A stretch of 64,000 nt of DNA from Diabrotica undecimpunctata (GCF_040954645.1 NC_092803.1:81568263-81632262), one strand, 5' to 3'; shown: positions 32,490 through 42,920, numbered from the stretch's first letter. The notes: generated from the sequence alone by a model not told the origin. Translations and numbers: made by a program.

Positions 32490-34847
32490 TTACTGTTTAG
32501 ATTCTCCTAACTTTGCGACGTCTTCCCTAAACGGAATTTTTACTTCGTATCTCCCTTCTTCATTCCTTTTTACAGTCTGTCGATACAGTTCTTCACATTC
32601 TTGTTCTTCCACTGAGAAACTTGTATCCTGATTTACTTCTTCTAATTCCCAGAAGTTCTTTATTTGTACGTCCATTTCTTGTCTTGATATCATACAGCAT
32701 ACTTCTGCTTTTATATTCTCCCTTTCTCGTGCTATTCCCGAAACTATCCATCCTAGTTTGGTGTTTTGACTCAGGAGTCCATTACTTATTCTGTGCATCC
32801 CTTCTGTCAATATGTAACTGTATTCTTTTACTCCTAGTAGTAAGTCGATCTTCCCTACCTTGTAATATCTTGGATCTGCCAGTATTGCATTTTTCTCGTT
32901 ATAGTCCGGTAGAATTATATCCTTTTCCGGTAAATTCCTTGTTATCTTCGGTAGTACTAGTGCTTCTATTTCCATCTCGAAGTCACTTTCGTAATGAGTT
33001 TCGATTAAAAGTTTCATACTCCAGTTGGCTGTTTTTTCTCCTGACGAGCCTATCCCGGATATGGTCGCCTGTATGGGCTTCCTTGTTGTTCCTAGCGTCG
33101 TCGCAGCTTGTTCCGTTATAAATGCGCATTGTGACCCTTGGTCGATTAGTGCTCTCATTATGTGTGAATCTCCTTTCGCATCTCTTATGCGTACCACAGC
33201 TGTCGCTAGTAATGCTTCACCTTCCTTATGGCTTGCACAGTTTACTGAATTCTGCCCTCTTTGCTGGTCGTTGCTATTCCTAGGCCCATTGGTATCTTGT
33301 GTATTTTCTCGCCTTCCGTTATTTTGTTCTCTGGCGTTGTATGGATTATTATTTCCTCCTCTGTACCTATCAGCTTGGTACCCGTTTCTTCTATTGTTTG
33401 AATCTCTTCCATTTCTTTCTTGTGTTTGTTCTCGTTTCGTTTTATTGGAGTTTCTTTTGTTGCTTGTGTTTCCTTTTTCATAATGCAACATATGGTGGTG
33501 GTCTCCGCCACAGTGTCTGCACCTATATTGTGAATAACATTGTTTTTCTTTTTTATGTGCTAGGCAGTTTGTACACAATCCTTTTTCTTTTATCATCCTG
33601 TTCCGGTCTCTTACATTGAGTTCCTGAAATTCTCTGCAGTTCGGTACTCCGTGATCTCCGTTGCATATCACGCAATGTGTTCTTGGTTTCCTAAGAGATC
33701 CTCCTTGCTTCTCTTGTCTTTTTTCTGACTCCAGCAGTTCCAGTGTCTGAAATCTTCGCTGTAGGAATGTTTGTGTCGATTTGTACGTCGGTATCTCTCT
33801 ACTGTCTCCAATGTGGTTTTCGTACAGCCTCCTAGTTTCATTGTCCCATTTCGTTATGATAATTCGGGCTATCAATGGGCTCCACGCTTCCGTGTCTGTT
33901 CCTAACCCTCCTATGGCTTCCAGACTTTCGTGGAAGGTGTCATGTAGTGATTTCAATGCTCTAGCAGAAGATTCCTTTACTTCCTGCGCTAGTAGCATCC
34001 TGTCTATTAATTTAAACAATATCATCCTTGGGTTCTCATACCTATCTTTTAGCATGTTCCAGGCCACTTCGTAGTTGGCCTCGGATATGTTAAAGTGTTG
34101 TATCATTCTGTTGGCTTCCCCTCTTACTTGAGTTTTTAGGTACTGCATTTTTTCTGCGTTTGATAACTGGTCGTTTTCATGTATTACTTTAGTAAACAGA
34201 TCGTGGAAAGTTCTCCACGTTTCATATCTGCCTTCATACACAGGGATTTTTACCTGCGGCAATGTCACACCGTCCCTCCTCTGTGTGCTTTCTGGCCGTT
34301 GCATTCCTGGCCTTATTTTCTTTAAAACTTCCCTGACTTTCCTCTTTAGATGATTTATTCTCTCTACTTCTCCAATATCTGTAGCGTCCAGTTCCTCATT
34401 TACTGCTGCTTCGATCATTAGTGTATTCACCTTTTCCATGTATTCTCTTAACTCTGACTGCAATTCTTCATCCTCCTGCAAGTCTTGTTCATTTTCTGGC
34501 CGTAATAATTCCTCGATTCTTTGTTTTCTTATCTGTATCTCCTTTACTTTCGGTGCTTTTCCTCTTTTCAGCACCCTTCCATATTCTTCCAACAGGGTTT
34601 TCCCCTCAATGTATGTCTTAAATACCTGATCATAGTATTTTGTTTCAAAATATTTTTCTTTCGTTATACCCCCTTCTAGCAGCTTTTCGTGGTTATTTAA
34701 AAATTTTGCCCAATATTCTTCTAATTTTTCCTGTCTATCCCGGATGTATTGTTGATTTTTCCGAGATTGGGAATCCTTTTTTGTATTTGAAACGAGCTTC
34801 ACTATTTCTGTTCCTATTTCCGCTTGCTTAACGTATAGACTCTCCAT
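32490..34847 (-). CDS. gag-pro: BEL/Pao Gag and aspartic protease
   Basis: The probable start is the ATG at 34847 (MESLYVKQAEIG; context ATCATGG); 15 upstream sense codons lack an ATG. Gag has charged coiled-coil-like helices in the first 190 residues, then a DUF1759-like block (VKIPVYEGRYETWRTFHDLF...NAEKMQYLKTQVRG) and two Cys/His knuckle-like clusters (HCVICNGDHGVPNC; CTNCLAHKKEKQC...CRHCGGDHHHMLH). A retropepsin-like protease follows, with the active site in LIDQGSQCAFI. The block ends LGESKQ then TAA, and the next block continues in the same frame. Gag packages RNA; the protease matures the polyprotein. About 785 residues. Confidence 0.93.
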   Translation of the reverse strand: MESLYVKQAEIGTEIVKLVSNTKKDSQSRKNQQYIRDRQEKLEEYWAKFLNNHEKLLEGGITKEKYFETKYYDQVFKTYIEGKTLLEEYGRVLKRGKAPKVKEIQIRKQRIEELLRPENEQDLQEDEELQSELREYMEKVNTLMIEAAVNEELDATDIGEVERINHLKRKVREVLKKIRPGMQRPESTQRRDGVTLPQVKIPVYEGRYETWRTFHDLFTKVIHENDQLSNAEKMQYLKTQVRGEANRMIQHFNISEANYEVAWNMLKDRYENPRMILFKLIDRMLLAQEVKESSARALKSLHDTFHESLEAIGGLGTDTEAWSPLIARIIITKWDNETRRLYENHIGDSREIPTYKSTQTFLQRRFQTLELLESEKRQEKQGGSLRKPRTHCVICNGDHGVPNCREFQELNVRDRNRMIKEKGLCTNCLAHKKEKQCYSQYRCRHCGGDHHHMLHYEKGNTSNKRNSNKTKREQTQERNGRDSNNRRNGYQADRYRGGNNNPYNAREQNNGRRENTQDTNGPRNSNDQQRGQNSVNCASHKEGEALLATAVVRIRDAKGDSHIMRALIDQGSQCAFITEQAATTLGTTRKPIQATISGIGSSGEKTANWSMKLLIETHYESDFEMEIEALVLPKITRNLPEKDIILPDYNEKNAILADPRYYKVGKIDLLLGVKEYSYILTEGMHRISNGLLSQNTKLGWIVSGIARERENIKAEVCCMISRQEMDVQIKNFWELEEVNQDTSFSVEEQECEELYRQTVKRNEEGRYEVKIPFREDVAKLGESKQ

Positions 34848-35048
34848 GATTATTTTAAAATTTTTACATTCAGCGGTAAATATATTAGACAATACTAAAT
34901 GTACGTTATGTATTAAATAAGTATACCTGTATTATAACACTTTCTTTTCTATCGGAATGTGCAATTTAGCGAAATATGAGTTTGACCTTGCCTGCTGTGC
35001 TATTCTTTGCATTGAGGTAGGTCAAGATGTAATCCACACACTCTTATA

Positions 35049-35051
35049 ATG

Positions 35052-35126
<75 letters not shown>
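35049..35126. repeat. (TA)n microsatellite in the BEL/Pao leader
   Basis: About 75 bases of TA between the minisatellite and the Gag start. The element is very young by its LTRs, so this tract was probably carried in by the element or expanded quickly. Confidence 0.95.
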
Positions 35127-35129
<3 letters not shown>

Positions 35130-35539
35130 ATCAAAATAAATGAAATTATTTGCTACGTAATTATTTTAATTTTTCGAAATAAAATATTTAATTGTAATTA
35201 AAAGCAAGCTATATGTATGAACGTTTCTTTTTTCAAATTGTCATACAAAATTACTGTTTAGTTAATTATAGTTGTGAATGACGTTTATTTTTGTTTTATC
35301 AATTCTCTGTATTATTTAAATGGTATGCATTCTAAAGTACATTATTATACGATTGATAGAGTGGAGATTGTTGTTCTAAATTTTTAAGTTGTAATAAAAA
35401 AACTTGTTAAATTGTAAGATTGTAAAGTTGGAAGATTTTGTAATTATTCAAAAACTTACGGTTTTTTGTGTTCTTAGACGTTGAGGATCCCTCGCTTCTG
35501 GTGGGTTCTGCAATCGGTCCTGTCCTTTGGCTGCTCTGC

Positions 35540-35827
35540 GGCTCTAGTATGGCTCTCGGCTTTGGTACTGCTCTCGGCTCTAGTATGGCTCTCGGCTTTG
35601 GTACTGCTCTCGGCTCTAGTATGGCTCTCGGCTTTGGTACTGCTCTCGGCTCTAATATGGCTCTCGGCTTTGGTACCGCTCTCGGCTCTAGTATGGCTCT
35701 CGGCTTTGGTACCGCTCTCGGCTCTAGTACCGCTCTCGGCTCTAGTATGGCTCTCGGCTTTGGTACTGCTCTCGGCTCTGGTACTGCTCTCGGCTCTAGT
35801 ATGGCTCTTGGCTTTGGTACTGCTCTC
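35540..35827. repeat. Minisatellite in the BEL/Pao leader (seven 36-bp and two 18-bp units)
   Basis: 288 bases composed of alternating 18-mers, GGCTCTAGTATGGCTCTC and GGCTTTGGTACTGCTCTC. Seven complete pairs are present plus half units at 35720-35737 and 35774-35791. The block is GC-rich against an AT-rich background. The plus strand is open across it (Gly-Ser-Ser-Met-Ala-Leu repeats), but this is antisense to the element and I do not call it a gene. Confidence 0.95.
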
Positions 35828-35917
35828 GTTCTCCCGGGTCTAGTGGTCTCTCTCTGCTACTGAGGGTGTTGCTGGCGTGGACTGTATAGGCTCTCTCAAA
35901 CTTCCTTGAAGTATTCT

Positions 35918-35934
35918 GTTTCTCGTTAGGACCA
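35918..35934 (-). promoter_or_regulatory. Probable primer-binding site
   Basis: Immediately inside the 5' LTR the element strand reads TGGTCCTAACGAGAAAC. A TGG directly abutting the LTR is the usual start of a site complementary to the 3' CCA end of a tRNA. I could not identify the tRNA. Confidence 0.6.
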
Positions 35935-36400
35935 TGAACAAATTCCCTTCGTTGGCTCAGTGAAGATGTTCGTTCTGTTGTAATGGAAACACCAAACAAT
36001 AGTAGCAGAGTTTATTGTTGAGACGTACACTATGGGTGTAGACCCGGGATTACTTTGAGTAGAGACTGATGAAGTTGATCGTTGAAGACTATATGTTCGT
36101 TGAGTGAATATTGATTGAATGCTTCTCTAGTCAAGAGATATTAGTTTTATATAAATTCTATTTGGGTCAATATTTTTCGCGTACCTAGCGTGATATGTGT
36201 ATTTAATTTATGTAAATTGTTTAACTTTGTCAGTACTTTTGACTGATGTCCAAATTATTATTTATAATTGACCAAATGTGTATGTAACCTAATTAACTAC
36301 GTGTGTGTATTTAATAACAAATAGATTCATTCGGTCTACTGGGTGATAAAATTATACTGTCCAATTTCGGATATGAATTATGAAGATTTGATATTGGACA
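35935..36400 (-). repeat. 5' LTR of the BEL/Pao element
   Basis: 466 bp, same ends as the 3' LTR. It should hold the promoter for the genomic RNA. I did not find a convincing TATA box or start site by eye. Confidence 0.95.
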
Positions 36401-36405
36401 ATCAC
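36401..36405. repeat. BEL/Pao target-site duplication, right copy
   Basis: ATCAC immediately after the right LTR, matching 26953-26957. BEL/Pao elements make 4-6 bp duplications. Confidence 0.92.
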
Positions 36406-36526
36406 TATCCTCCGAGCTTTCCTGATGACCATGGGCCAGGAAATATATATACTCTTCTTTAAGAGATCCAAAATATCTTTTCTGTGGGTTCAAAAAAGTC
36501 ACCGCTCTCGTCTGTATTCGATCCAT
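36401..36526 (-). pseudogene. Small unknown ORF interrupted by the BEL/Pao insertion
   Basis: On the minus strand an ATG at 36526 opens MDRIQTRAVTFLNPQKRY...GHQESSEDSD, running to the insertion point. Across the element, after one ATCAC copy, 26952-26941 adds Pro-Asp-Tyr and a TAG, so the empty site would encode 45 residues. I do not recognise it; the acidic C-terminus is unremarkable. It could be a real short exon, part of an older transposon, or chance. Confidence 0.3.
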
Positions 36527-36576
36527 GATGCTAAAATAACTTTATATACTTTAATACTTTAATAATTACTATTTAA

Positions 36577-36816
36577 CTAAGATGATAAATGAGTGCCTAA
36601 AATACGTCTTTCTCGCTTGCTGGTCAAACATAGAATCCTTATAATCTCTTTGTAGTCTTCTAAGTTTTGGATATGTTGGAATTTGTTTTTTAAGATTTTT
36701 ATGAAGGGTTCCGGACGTTGTTTTCTAATATCCCCGCTAAACTGGATTCTTCTCTCATTATAGCTGTATACAATGATTATTTCCCGACGATCTCCTCTCT
36801 CCTTTATTTCTGTCAT
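36577..36816 (-). CDS. Hypothetical small ORF
   Basis: 79 codons starting MTEIKERGDRREIIIVYSYNE and ending RILGTHLSS. Charged, no domain recognised. The frame is open upstream to about 36960 (RPPKFKINNIACSKLL), so it may be a fragment of a larger unknown, possibly repeat-derived, sequence. Confidence 0.25.
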   Translation of the reverse strand: MTEIKERGDRREIIIVYSYNERRIQFSGDIRKQRPEPFIKILKNKFQHIQNLEDYKEIIRILCLTSKRERRILGTHLSS

Positions 36817-37199
36817 TATATGTTAGTGACCTGCATACTTAATTCTTTGTGCATTCGTTTGTTGGGTTATTGGAAGGAGCAGGACGTTGTTAATAATTTA
36901 CTACATGCAATATTGTTGATTTTAAATTTTGGCGGTCGTTTGTCCTTATAGACCGTTTCACACTACGACGCGAAAGATCTTTTTATATATTGTATACCCT
37001 ATACTGGCCTATGCCTATATGATAATATATTCATCTGATTTTGCTATATTTTTGCAGAATCTGCGTGTTACTCTGTATACTTTGTTCATTTTACAGACAT
37101 AATTATTTCTATGTCAAAGTGAAGTGTCCAGTAAAATACTTGCGATTACCTTTAGTTTAGTTTTTGTTTGGTAGAATTTGATTCCAATATTCTAAAGAA

Positions 37200-38160
37200 G
37201 GATTAAGCATGCAATTGGCATTGCAACAATCCGAAAGGAGATAGGAGAGGAAAAGACATCAACACTCCTATGGAATTATAGACGTACAGGTTTATTAAAC
37301 ACATTATACAAATTATATGCTCGAATTACAAACAACTGGCTAAATGTTCTACTACTAAAAGAACAGAATGACTTTCATAAAGTAGGAAACGGCCATGACA
37401 ATATCACCATAACACAAAAATTATTAGAGAAACATAGTGAATATAACCTAGAAACTCAAATTGCGCTATGGGCAACTACGAAAAAGCCTACGACTGATAG
37501 AACAGAACCAATAACAATCAACATAGAAGTGAGACAATGGTGCAGTTTGTTGTTTGTTGAATCGACCTTGTTCAAGATATTATATATACACATATATTTT
37601 ATATATTTTACACATATATATAAGAGAGTATTTGATCAATGCATATTACCCGTCTTGACATATGGATGTGAAACTTGGATATTAAAGAGAGAAATAACGT
37701 CGAAACTCCAAGTAACTCAAAGAGCAATGGAAAGATGTATGCTAGGGATAACAAAGAGGGATCGTAAAAGAATTGAATGGATACGGAGGCAAACCCAGGT
37801 GACTGATGTAATCCAAAGAATAAAATCCCTGAAATGGCAATGGGCAGGACATATGGCAAGAAGAACAGATAACAGATGGACCACTAGAACAACTATGTGG
37901 TACCCCAGGAACGCTAAGAGACCAAAGGGGCGCCCGAATCTCAGATGGGATTATGATATTAGAAAATTAACAGGAACAACGTGGTCTCGAATAGCACAAG
38001 ATAGAAAAATATGAGCGCAAATGAGCGCAAATTATTAGAACAACGTATAACTAAGACATCGTCGAATAATAATAAGAACATAGAATAACATTGAAATAAG
38101 GGAGGCTGCACCGTAATTGGAAACGGTTGATAAAGCTGCACATGATGATGATGATGATGA
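37200..38160 (+). pseudogene. RTE-like LINE fragment with (GAT)n tail
   Basis: The RT entry region (LLNTLYKLYARITNNWLN, KEQNDFHKVGNGHDN, ITQKLLEKHSEYNLET) is joined by a deletion near 37520 to the C-terminal region: CILPVLTYGCETWILKREI, KLQVTQRAMERCMLGITKRDR, QVTDVIQRIKSLKWQWAGHMARR, then GRPNLRWDYDIRKLTGTTW and RIAQDRKIW. This block set is that of insect RTE-type endonuclease-reverse transcriptases. The 3' end is a (GAT)n run at 38142-38162, as expected for RTE tails, running into a (TA)n tract. The C-terminal part has one open frame of 161 codons (37529-38014), but it is not a functional gene. Confidence 0.82.

Positions 38161-38252
<92 letters not shown>
38142..38252. repeat. (GAT)n then (TA)n microsatellite
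   Basis: Seven GAT units (38142-38162) followed by about 90 bases of TA, forming the tail of the RTE-like fragment. Confidence 0.95.
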
Positions 38253-38255
<3 letters not shown>

Positions 38256-38319
38256 CGATGTCAAGATAATGGAAGAAAGAAATTAACTTTGTAGTAAGGT
38301 TGACACCTACCAATAATTA

Positions 38320-39020
38320 TTTAAACACATAACTGTTTGAAGATGACCAAATACTTTTACAAAAAACAGAACACGGCCTACAACTCCCGTCCTACCGTTT
38401 GAATTGGATCTGTAATAAATTATAACCTAAATCATTCTAAAAACAAGACGAAAGTTACGGCATTTAAAGGAAAAGAACTTGTACGTTCCAAAATAATAAT
38501 AAACCAAGTGCCACAGGTACAGACACGAAAAGATGACATATTTTAACTTTTGATGATAAGATGCGATATAAGTTACGAAGATTATAAGAGATATAACAAA
38601 TAAATAAAATTTTTATCAGATGATATGTGGTACTATAACAAAACAAGCAAAGTAAAGAAACAAAAATGTAGAAGTGGAACTTGGGCACTTCGAAAACAAT
38701 ACCTTTAACGTATATAATCCGCCAAAATGAAATTTTTAAGAAGAATACAAGGTTGTACCCTGGGAGATTGCATAAGAAAGGACGACATTGAACAGAAAGG
38801 CCAAATTAAACGTATTCTCAATGAACGATGAAAAAAAATTCTTTAAAATAAATAAAACACATTAAAAGAATGAACGAAGACAGTCAAACAAATAATTAAC
38901 TACACATGGCGAGGAAGAAGTGACTTGGGTAGGACCAGAAGAAGATAGCTATAAACAAGACGGAATGGACTGCAAGCCTAATACTTGAAGTGCGGAAAAA
39001 TATTGAAGAAGAAGACAATC
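38320..39020 (+). pseudogene. LINE C-terminal fragment
   Basis: Decayed frames give NLNHSKNKTKVTAFKGKE, SKIIINQVPQVQ, CDISYEDYKR, then SAKMKFLRRIQGCTLGD, NYTWRGRSDLGRTRRR. The order KTK..AF.GK......N......CDI.Y......MKFLRRIQGCT...DR..N......NY.P.G.R..GRPR.RW is a recurring insect LINE ORF2 tail. It ends in a GAAGAAGAAGAC-like tail near 39015. Confidence 0.75.
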
Positions 39021-39029
39021 CGACACGAT

Positions 39030-39880
39030 CTTCTTGGTAAAAATGCCATATGATATTATTATTCAACTTGTTCGATTGAATTTAGTGCTATAACACTTAT
39101 GGTGCTTTAGTATATGTATTTATATATTGTTTTATCTTAATTTTTCTACTTACGGAAATTTACGCTCACATCTGTATTTGCATTCAGTAGTATAGTCAAA
39201 TATAGCTAGGCTAAGATTGTTTATCTTCAATTGAAAAAAATCTCAATAAACTTTAATAATCCATTGTATCTATCAAAAATTCTTTCCCTACAAGGACATT
39301 TCAGTCCCTTACAATAAAATTAGTTGTATTGGTCGAAGAAGCATCTATTTTTCATGAAGGTCAACCAGCGTTGCGTGCTACTACGGAAGGCAGATTCATA
39401 CGATTAAAACCTTGTTTATGGGGTTGAAATTGTGGAGTCTATTAATAGCTCTCAATAATAGTAACAAACCATATTTGTATAGACTTTGAGTGGCATGTGC
39501 CATTAATTCTTTAGTTGATTGTTTCCTTGGCAAACATTTTGGAGATCGATTGAGTCTAAATGAATAATTTTTATTAAATTAAAATACACTTTTAATAGTA
39601 GATTATTATTCATGTAAATAAAAATGTAGTAAACTCATAATAAAACCATTTTTTTTTTAATATAATAGAAGATATTTTGTATTTGTCGTCATTTGGCCAT
39701 TAGTGATATTTTAAAATATACTTTATATATCCTAAATACCCAACTTTTACATACAGAGACCATATAAAAATCATACTTATGAGAATGTAAAATGTGTTAC
39801 TAAAATCCTTCACCCCTCGAAAAATTTATTTAAGTATCCGAATTATTAGTTTTAAGTAAGTTCTATAGATTGACAAGAAA
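39030..39880. other. AT-rich DNA, nothing recognised
   Basis: No coding blocks or repeats seen. Confidence 0.45.
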
Positions 39881-39889
39881 TAATGCGGT

Positions 39890-42310
39890 AAATTAGGAGT
39901 GGGAGACAACTTAAAGGAATTTGAATATTAAAAAGGACGCAAATGAACAGATAATCATATCATGACATTGGAACCAAGTCAAAATGATTATACAACATTT
40001 ATTGCGATTCTAAAAAACCCCAGAGATAACCATAAAAAAAACAACAGTGGATGAACGAAGAGATTATGAATCTAATGGACAAATGGCACAAATGTCACAA
40101 TCAAAATGTCGAAATATATAAACAGATTAATAAGGAAATAAGTACTAAGATACGAGCTGCAAAAGGAACATACCTCGAAAATAAATGTTGGAAATTGAAC
40201 AGTTACAGGGAAAACATGATGCATTTAATATGTATAGAAAATTAAAAGAAGTAATGGCTCAGTACACAAAACAAACAAATAACATCGTTGATAGAGACGG
40301 CAAACTGATTATCACTGATTTGAACAAAATGAACAGAGGGAAAGAATACATTGAGAAACTATTTAATGATGAAAGACCTGATCTTGAAATTAAAGAAGTA
40401 GTGACAGGATCTGACCCAACTATGAACCAAATTACACGAGCAATAAGATTAGCAAAGACCAAAAAAGTGACGGAGCCAAATGAAATACTGAGTGAAATAT
40501 TAAAGCTCTTCGAAAATTCAAGTAAAAGAACTCTCTTACACCTTTTTAATAAAATTTATGAAACTGGCTATATACCAACGGATTGGCTGCAGTCGACTTC
40601 TTTGACGATGCCTAAAATAGCAAATGCGAAAAGATGTGGTGACTACCGAATCATCTTGATGAGCCATGTTTTAAAAACATTTCTTAGAATTTTGCACTCA
40701 AAGATGTACCAAAAATAGAAAAACAACTTAGTGGCACGCGGTTTGGGTTCCGCAATAACCTTGGAATAAGAGAAGCACTATTTAATATTCAGGTTATGGT
40801 ACAGAGATGTCGGATTTATATGTGTTTTATTGACTTTGAGGAGGCCGTTGACCGAGTAAAATATACTAAAGATAGGTCTTGATGATAAAGACCTACGTAT
40901 CATTAGAAATCTTTACTGGTATCAGCGTCCAAACATTAGGCTTGGCCAAGGTAATTCTGAAGAATTACCCTGGCCATTAGAATAGCATAAACACAGAAGA
41001 AAACTAACACGGAAGTATTGCGAGAAATGGGCAAACAATGCGAAATAATAAACACAATAAAAATAAGAAAGTTACAATATCTGGAACACGTAATAAGGGG
41101 ACAGCGATATGAACTGCTAAGGCTGATACTACAGGGAAAAATAAGAGGAGGAAGGAGTATAGGAAGAAGGAGAGTGTCATGGTTGATTAATTTAAGGGAC
41201 TGGTTTAAATGCAGTTCTATAGAACTCTTCAGAGCGGCAGTAGATAGAGTAAAGATAGTGATGATGATATCCAACGTCCGATCGGGAGTCGGCACTTAAA
41301 GAACAAGAATTCTAAAGAGCTTCAAATACGAAGAGAAAACAAGGCTGCATTTTGTCCCCACTAATATTTAACATCTATTCGGAATTCGTTTTCAATAAAT
41401 CATTGAGTTCAATGTGGTATCAAAATTAATGACATTAATATTGATAATTAGGGGTACGCGGATGACACGGCGTTAATTGCAAATAGTCACGAAAATATTC
41501 AACATTAATTAATAGGATTACCACAACGTTTAATAAATACGGACTTAAGCTAAACTCCGCAAAAACAACGGTAATGGTTGTCAGTAAGACACCAATACAA
41601 CCAGAAGTGATAACAGCTTATGGAGAAAAACTGGAGAGAACCAACAGTATCACTTATCTTGGTTCTAATTGTAATAAGAACTGGGACGTAAGCAAAGAAA
41701 TAAGAATACGTATACAGAAGATCAAAGCTGAATTTTTTAAGATGAAGAAAGTCTTACGTGGAAACAATATTACTTTGAGATTAAATATTATTCGTATGAA
41801 AAAGAACACAGCTGCATTTTTTAAGATGAAAAAAATCTTACATGGAAATAATATTACTGTGAGACTAAAAATAAGATTAGTAAAATATGTGTCCTCTATT
41901 CTTTTATATGGTGTCAAAGGTTAGACTTTAACAGATACACTTCTAAAAACGTTACTGCCTTTGAAATCTGGGTGTATCGAAGAATTCTGCAAATAAACTG
42001 GGTAGATAGAGTTTGTAACGAGGTTCTCTTGCAGCGGATGGTAAAAGTTACAGAAGTGTCCAGAACAGTCAAAAATTGCACACTGGAATATTTTTGCCAT
42101 ATTATGCGTCACCTAGAGAGATATAATATATTCCATTTAATAATACAAGGCAAGATAGATGAAAGAAGAGGGCCAAGTCGAAGATGAACGTCATGGCTTA
42201 AAACGCTAAGGAAATAGTTTAACAGATCCTCTGCATCCCTTTTCCGAGCTGCTGTCAACAAAATTAGTATAGCCAATTTGAGAGCCTACGCACGATAATC
42301 TAGCAGAGCA
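39890..42310 (+). pseudogene. LINE ORF2 copy (family B), interrupted by a nested LINE
   Basis: Blocks: WMNEEIMNLMDKWHKCHN, YRKLKEVMAQYTKQTNN, DGKLIITDLNKM, LLHLFNKIYETGYIPTDW and LTMPKIANAKRCGDYRIIL (RT entry), IGLDDKDLRIIRNLYWYQ; after the nested insert (40964-41307) KLNSAKTTVMVVSKTPIQP, ITYLGSNCNKNWDVSKEIRIRI, KKVLRGNNITLRL, VYRRILQINWVDRVCNE, CHIMRHLERYNIFHLIIQGK and FRAAVNKISIAN. The palm YADD box is degraded. A 90-bp internal duplication repeats the ...FFKMKK(V/I)L.GNNIT.RL segment (about 41725-41800 and 41800-41875). A second copy of the family is at 44935-46440 and a 3' piece at 60775-61035. Confidence 0.85.
40964..41307 (+). mobile_element. 5'-truncated LINE (family A) nested in the family B copy
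   Basis: Flanked by an 11-bp duplication, AATTCTGAAGA (40953-40963) and AATTCTAAAGA (41308-41318), with the family B reading continuing on both sides. The 344-bp insert encodes REMGKQCEIINTIKIRKLQYL through LFRAAVDRVKIVMMISNVRSG and nearly repeats 61370-61650. This is classic target-primed insertion of a 3' end. Confidence 0.85.
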
Positions 42311-42329
42311 CAAGAAGGAGAAGAATCTC

Positions 42330-42920
42330 ATGACATAGCCTGTATCTTCCACTACTGAACACAGTCGTCCTTATGTTGTCTGCATTGCTCCAGATCTTGC
42401 AGTGTAAATCCAGTTTGTTGACACCCTCTTTTTTTTCAACCGTCCGACTTAATGGTGTTCAATCCCTATTTCTGCTTGTCTGAAATTTATAATACCGGTC
42501 CAATACATGTTTATTTCACCTATCGTCCTTTGTCACATCACCAACGTTATTTTTTCCACATTTAATCCCTGTTCTGGCTCTTATAGTGGCATTGAGATTA
42601 TCTCTATCTCTCTAGCATTAATCCCAACATTGACCATTTAGTAATGGTTTCTGCATCATAAATCAATACTAGAAGCACACATTGGTTAAAAATCTTTTAT
42701 TTGAGACATATTGGTATATTGGTTTTAAATATTGTACTTCTCATTTTTCCCAAAGCCCCTCATGCTAATTTTATTCTTCTTTTGTTTTTGACCTCGACCT
42801 ATTCTAACGTCATAACCTAAATATTTAAATGGTACATATTCGAGTTCTGCATCGTCTATAGATGTATTGCTTCTAGTGGCTAAGTTTGTCATACACTGTT
42901 TGTGTTTAAGTTACTTTTTA
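42330..42920 (-). pseudogene. RTE-like LINE C-terminal fragment
   Basis: Minus-strand blocks KQCMTNLATRSNTSID, LEYVPFKYLGYDVRIGRG, KISMRGFGK, NQCVLLVLIYDAETIT-like and ARTGIK...NNVGDVTK follow the KYMTNL...YLGH.IR.GR...GLAAFGKL...QCVLPVLTYGAET...RTKVGDVI order of RTE ORF2. Heavily decayed. Confidence 0.6.

Larger units (their letters stand above)
26958..36400 (-). mobile_element. BEL/Pao LTR retroelement with envelope-like gene, near-intact and recent
   Basis: A 9443-bp element transcribed right to left. The LTRs are 466 bp each and differ at one position that I could find. ATCAC is duplicated at 26953-26957 and 36401-36405. The internal order is leader with minisatellite, Gag, aspartic protease, RT, RNase H, integrase, envelope-like protein. 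The protease-RT-RNase H-integrase order is the BEL/Pao (and gypsy) order; Gag DUF1759-like, protease DQGS and C-terminal DUF5641-like blocks are specific to Pao-type elements. The coding part is one reading frame broken by two in-frame TAA codons (32490-32492 and 30666-30668). Apart from those it shows no frameshift, consistent with very recent insertion. The insertion lies inside a small minus-strand ORF. Confidence 0.95.

Noticed and set aside
29015..34831. Many plus-strand ORFs across the BEL/Pao coding region
   Set aside because: They are shadows of the long minus-strand frames and have no recognisable domains.
35468..35863. Plus-strand ORFs of repeated Met-Ala-Leu-Gly-Phe-Gly-Thr units
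   Set aside because: They are antisense to the BEL/Pao element and arise from a minisatellite whose unit length is a multiple of three, which keeps any frame open.
38142..38162. Short regular repeats considered as a CRISPR array
   Set aside because: This is a trinucleotide microsatellite at a LINE tail; no repeat-spacer structure exists anywhere in the window.
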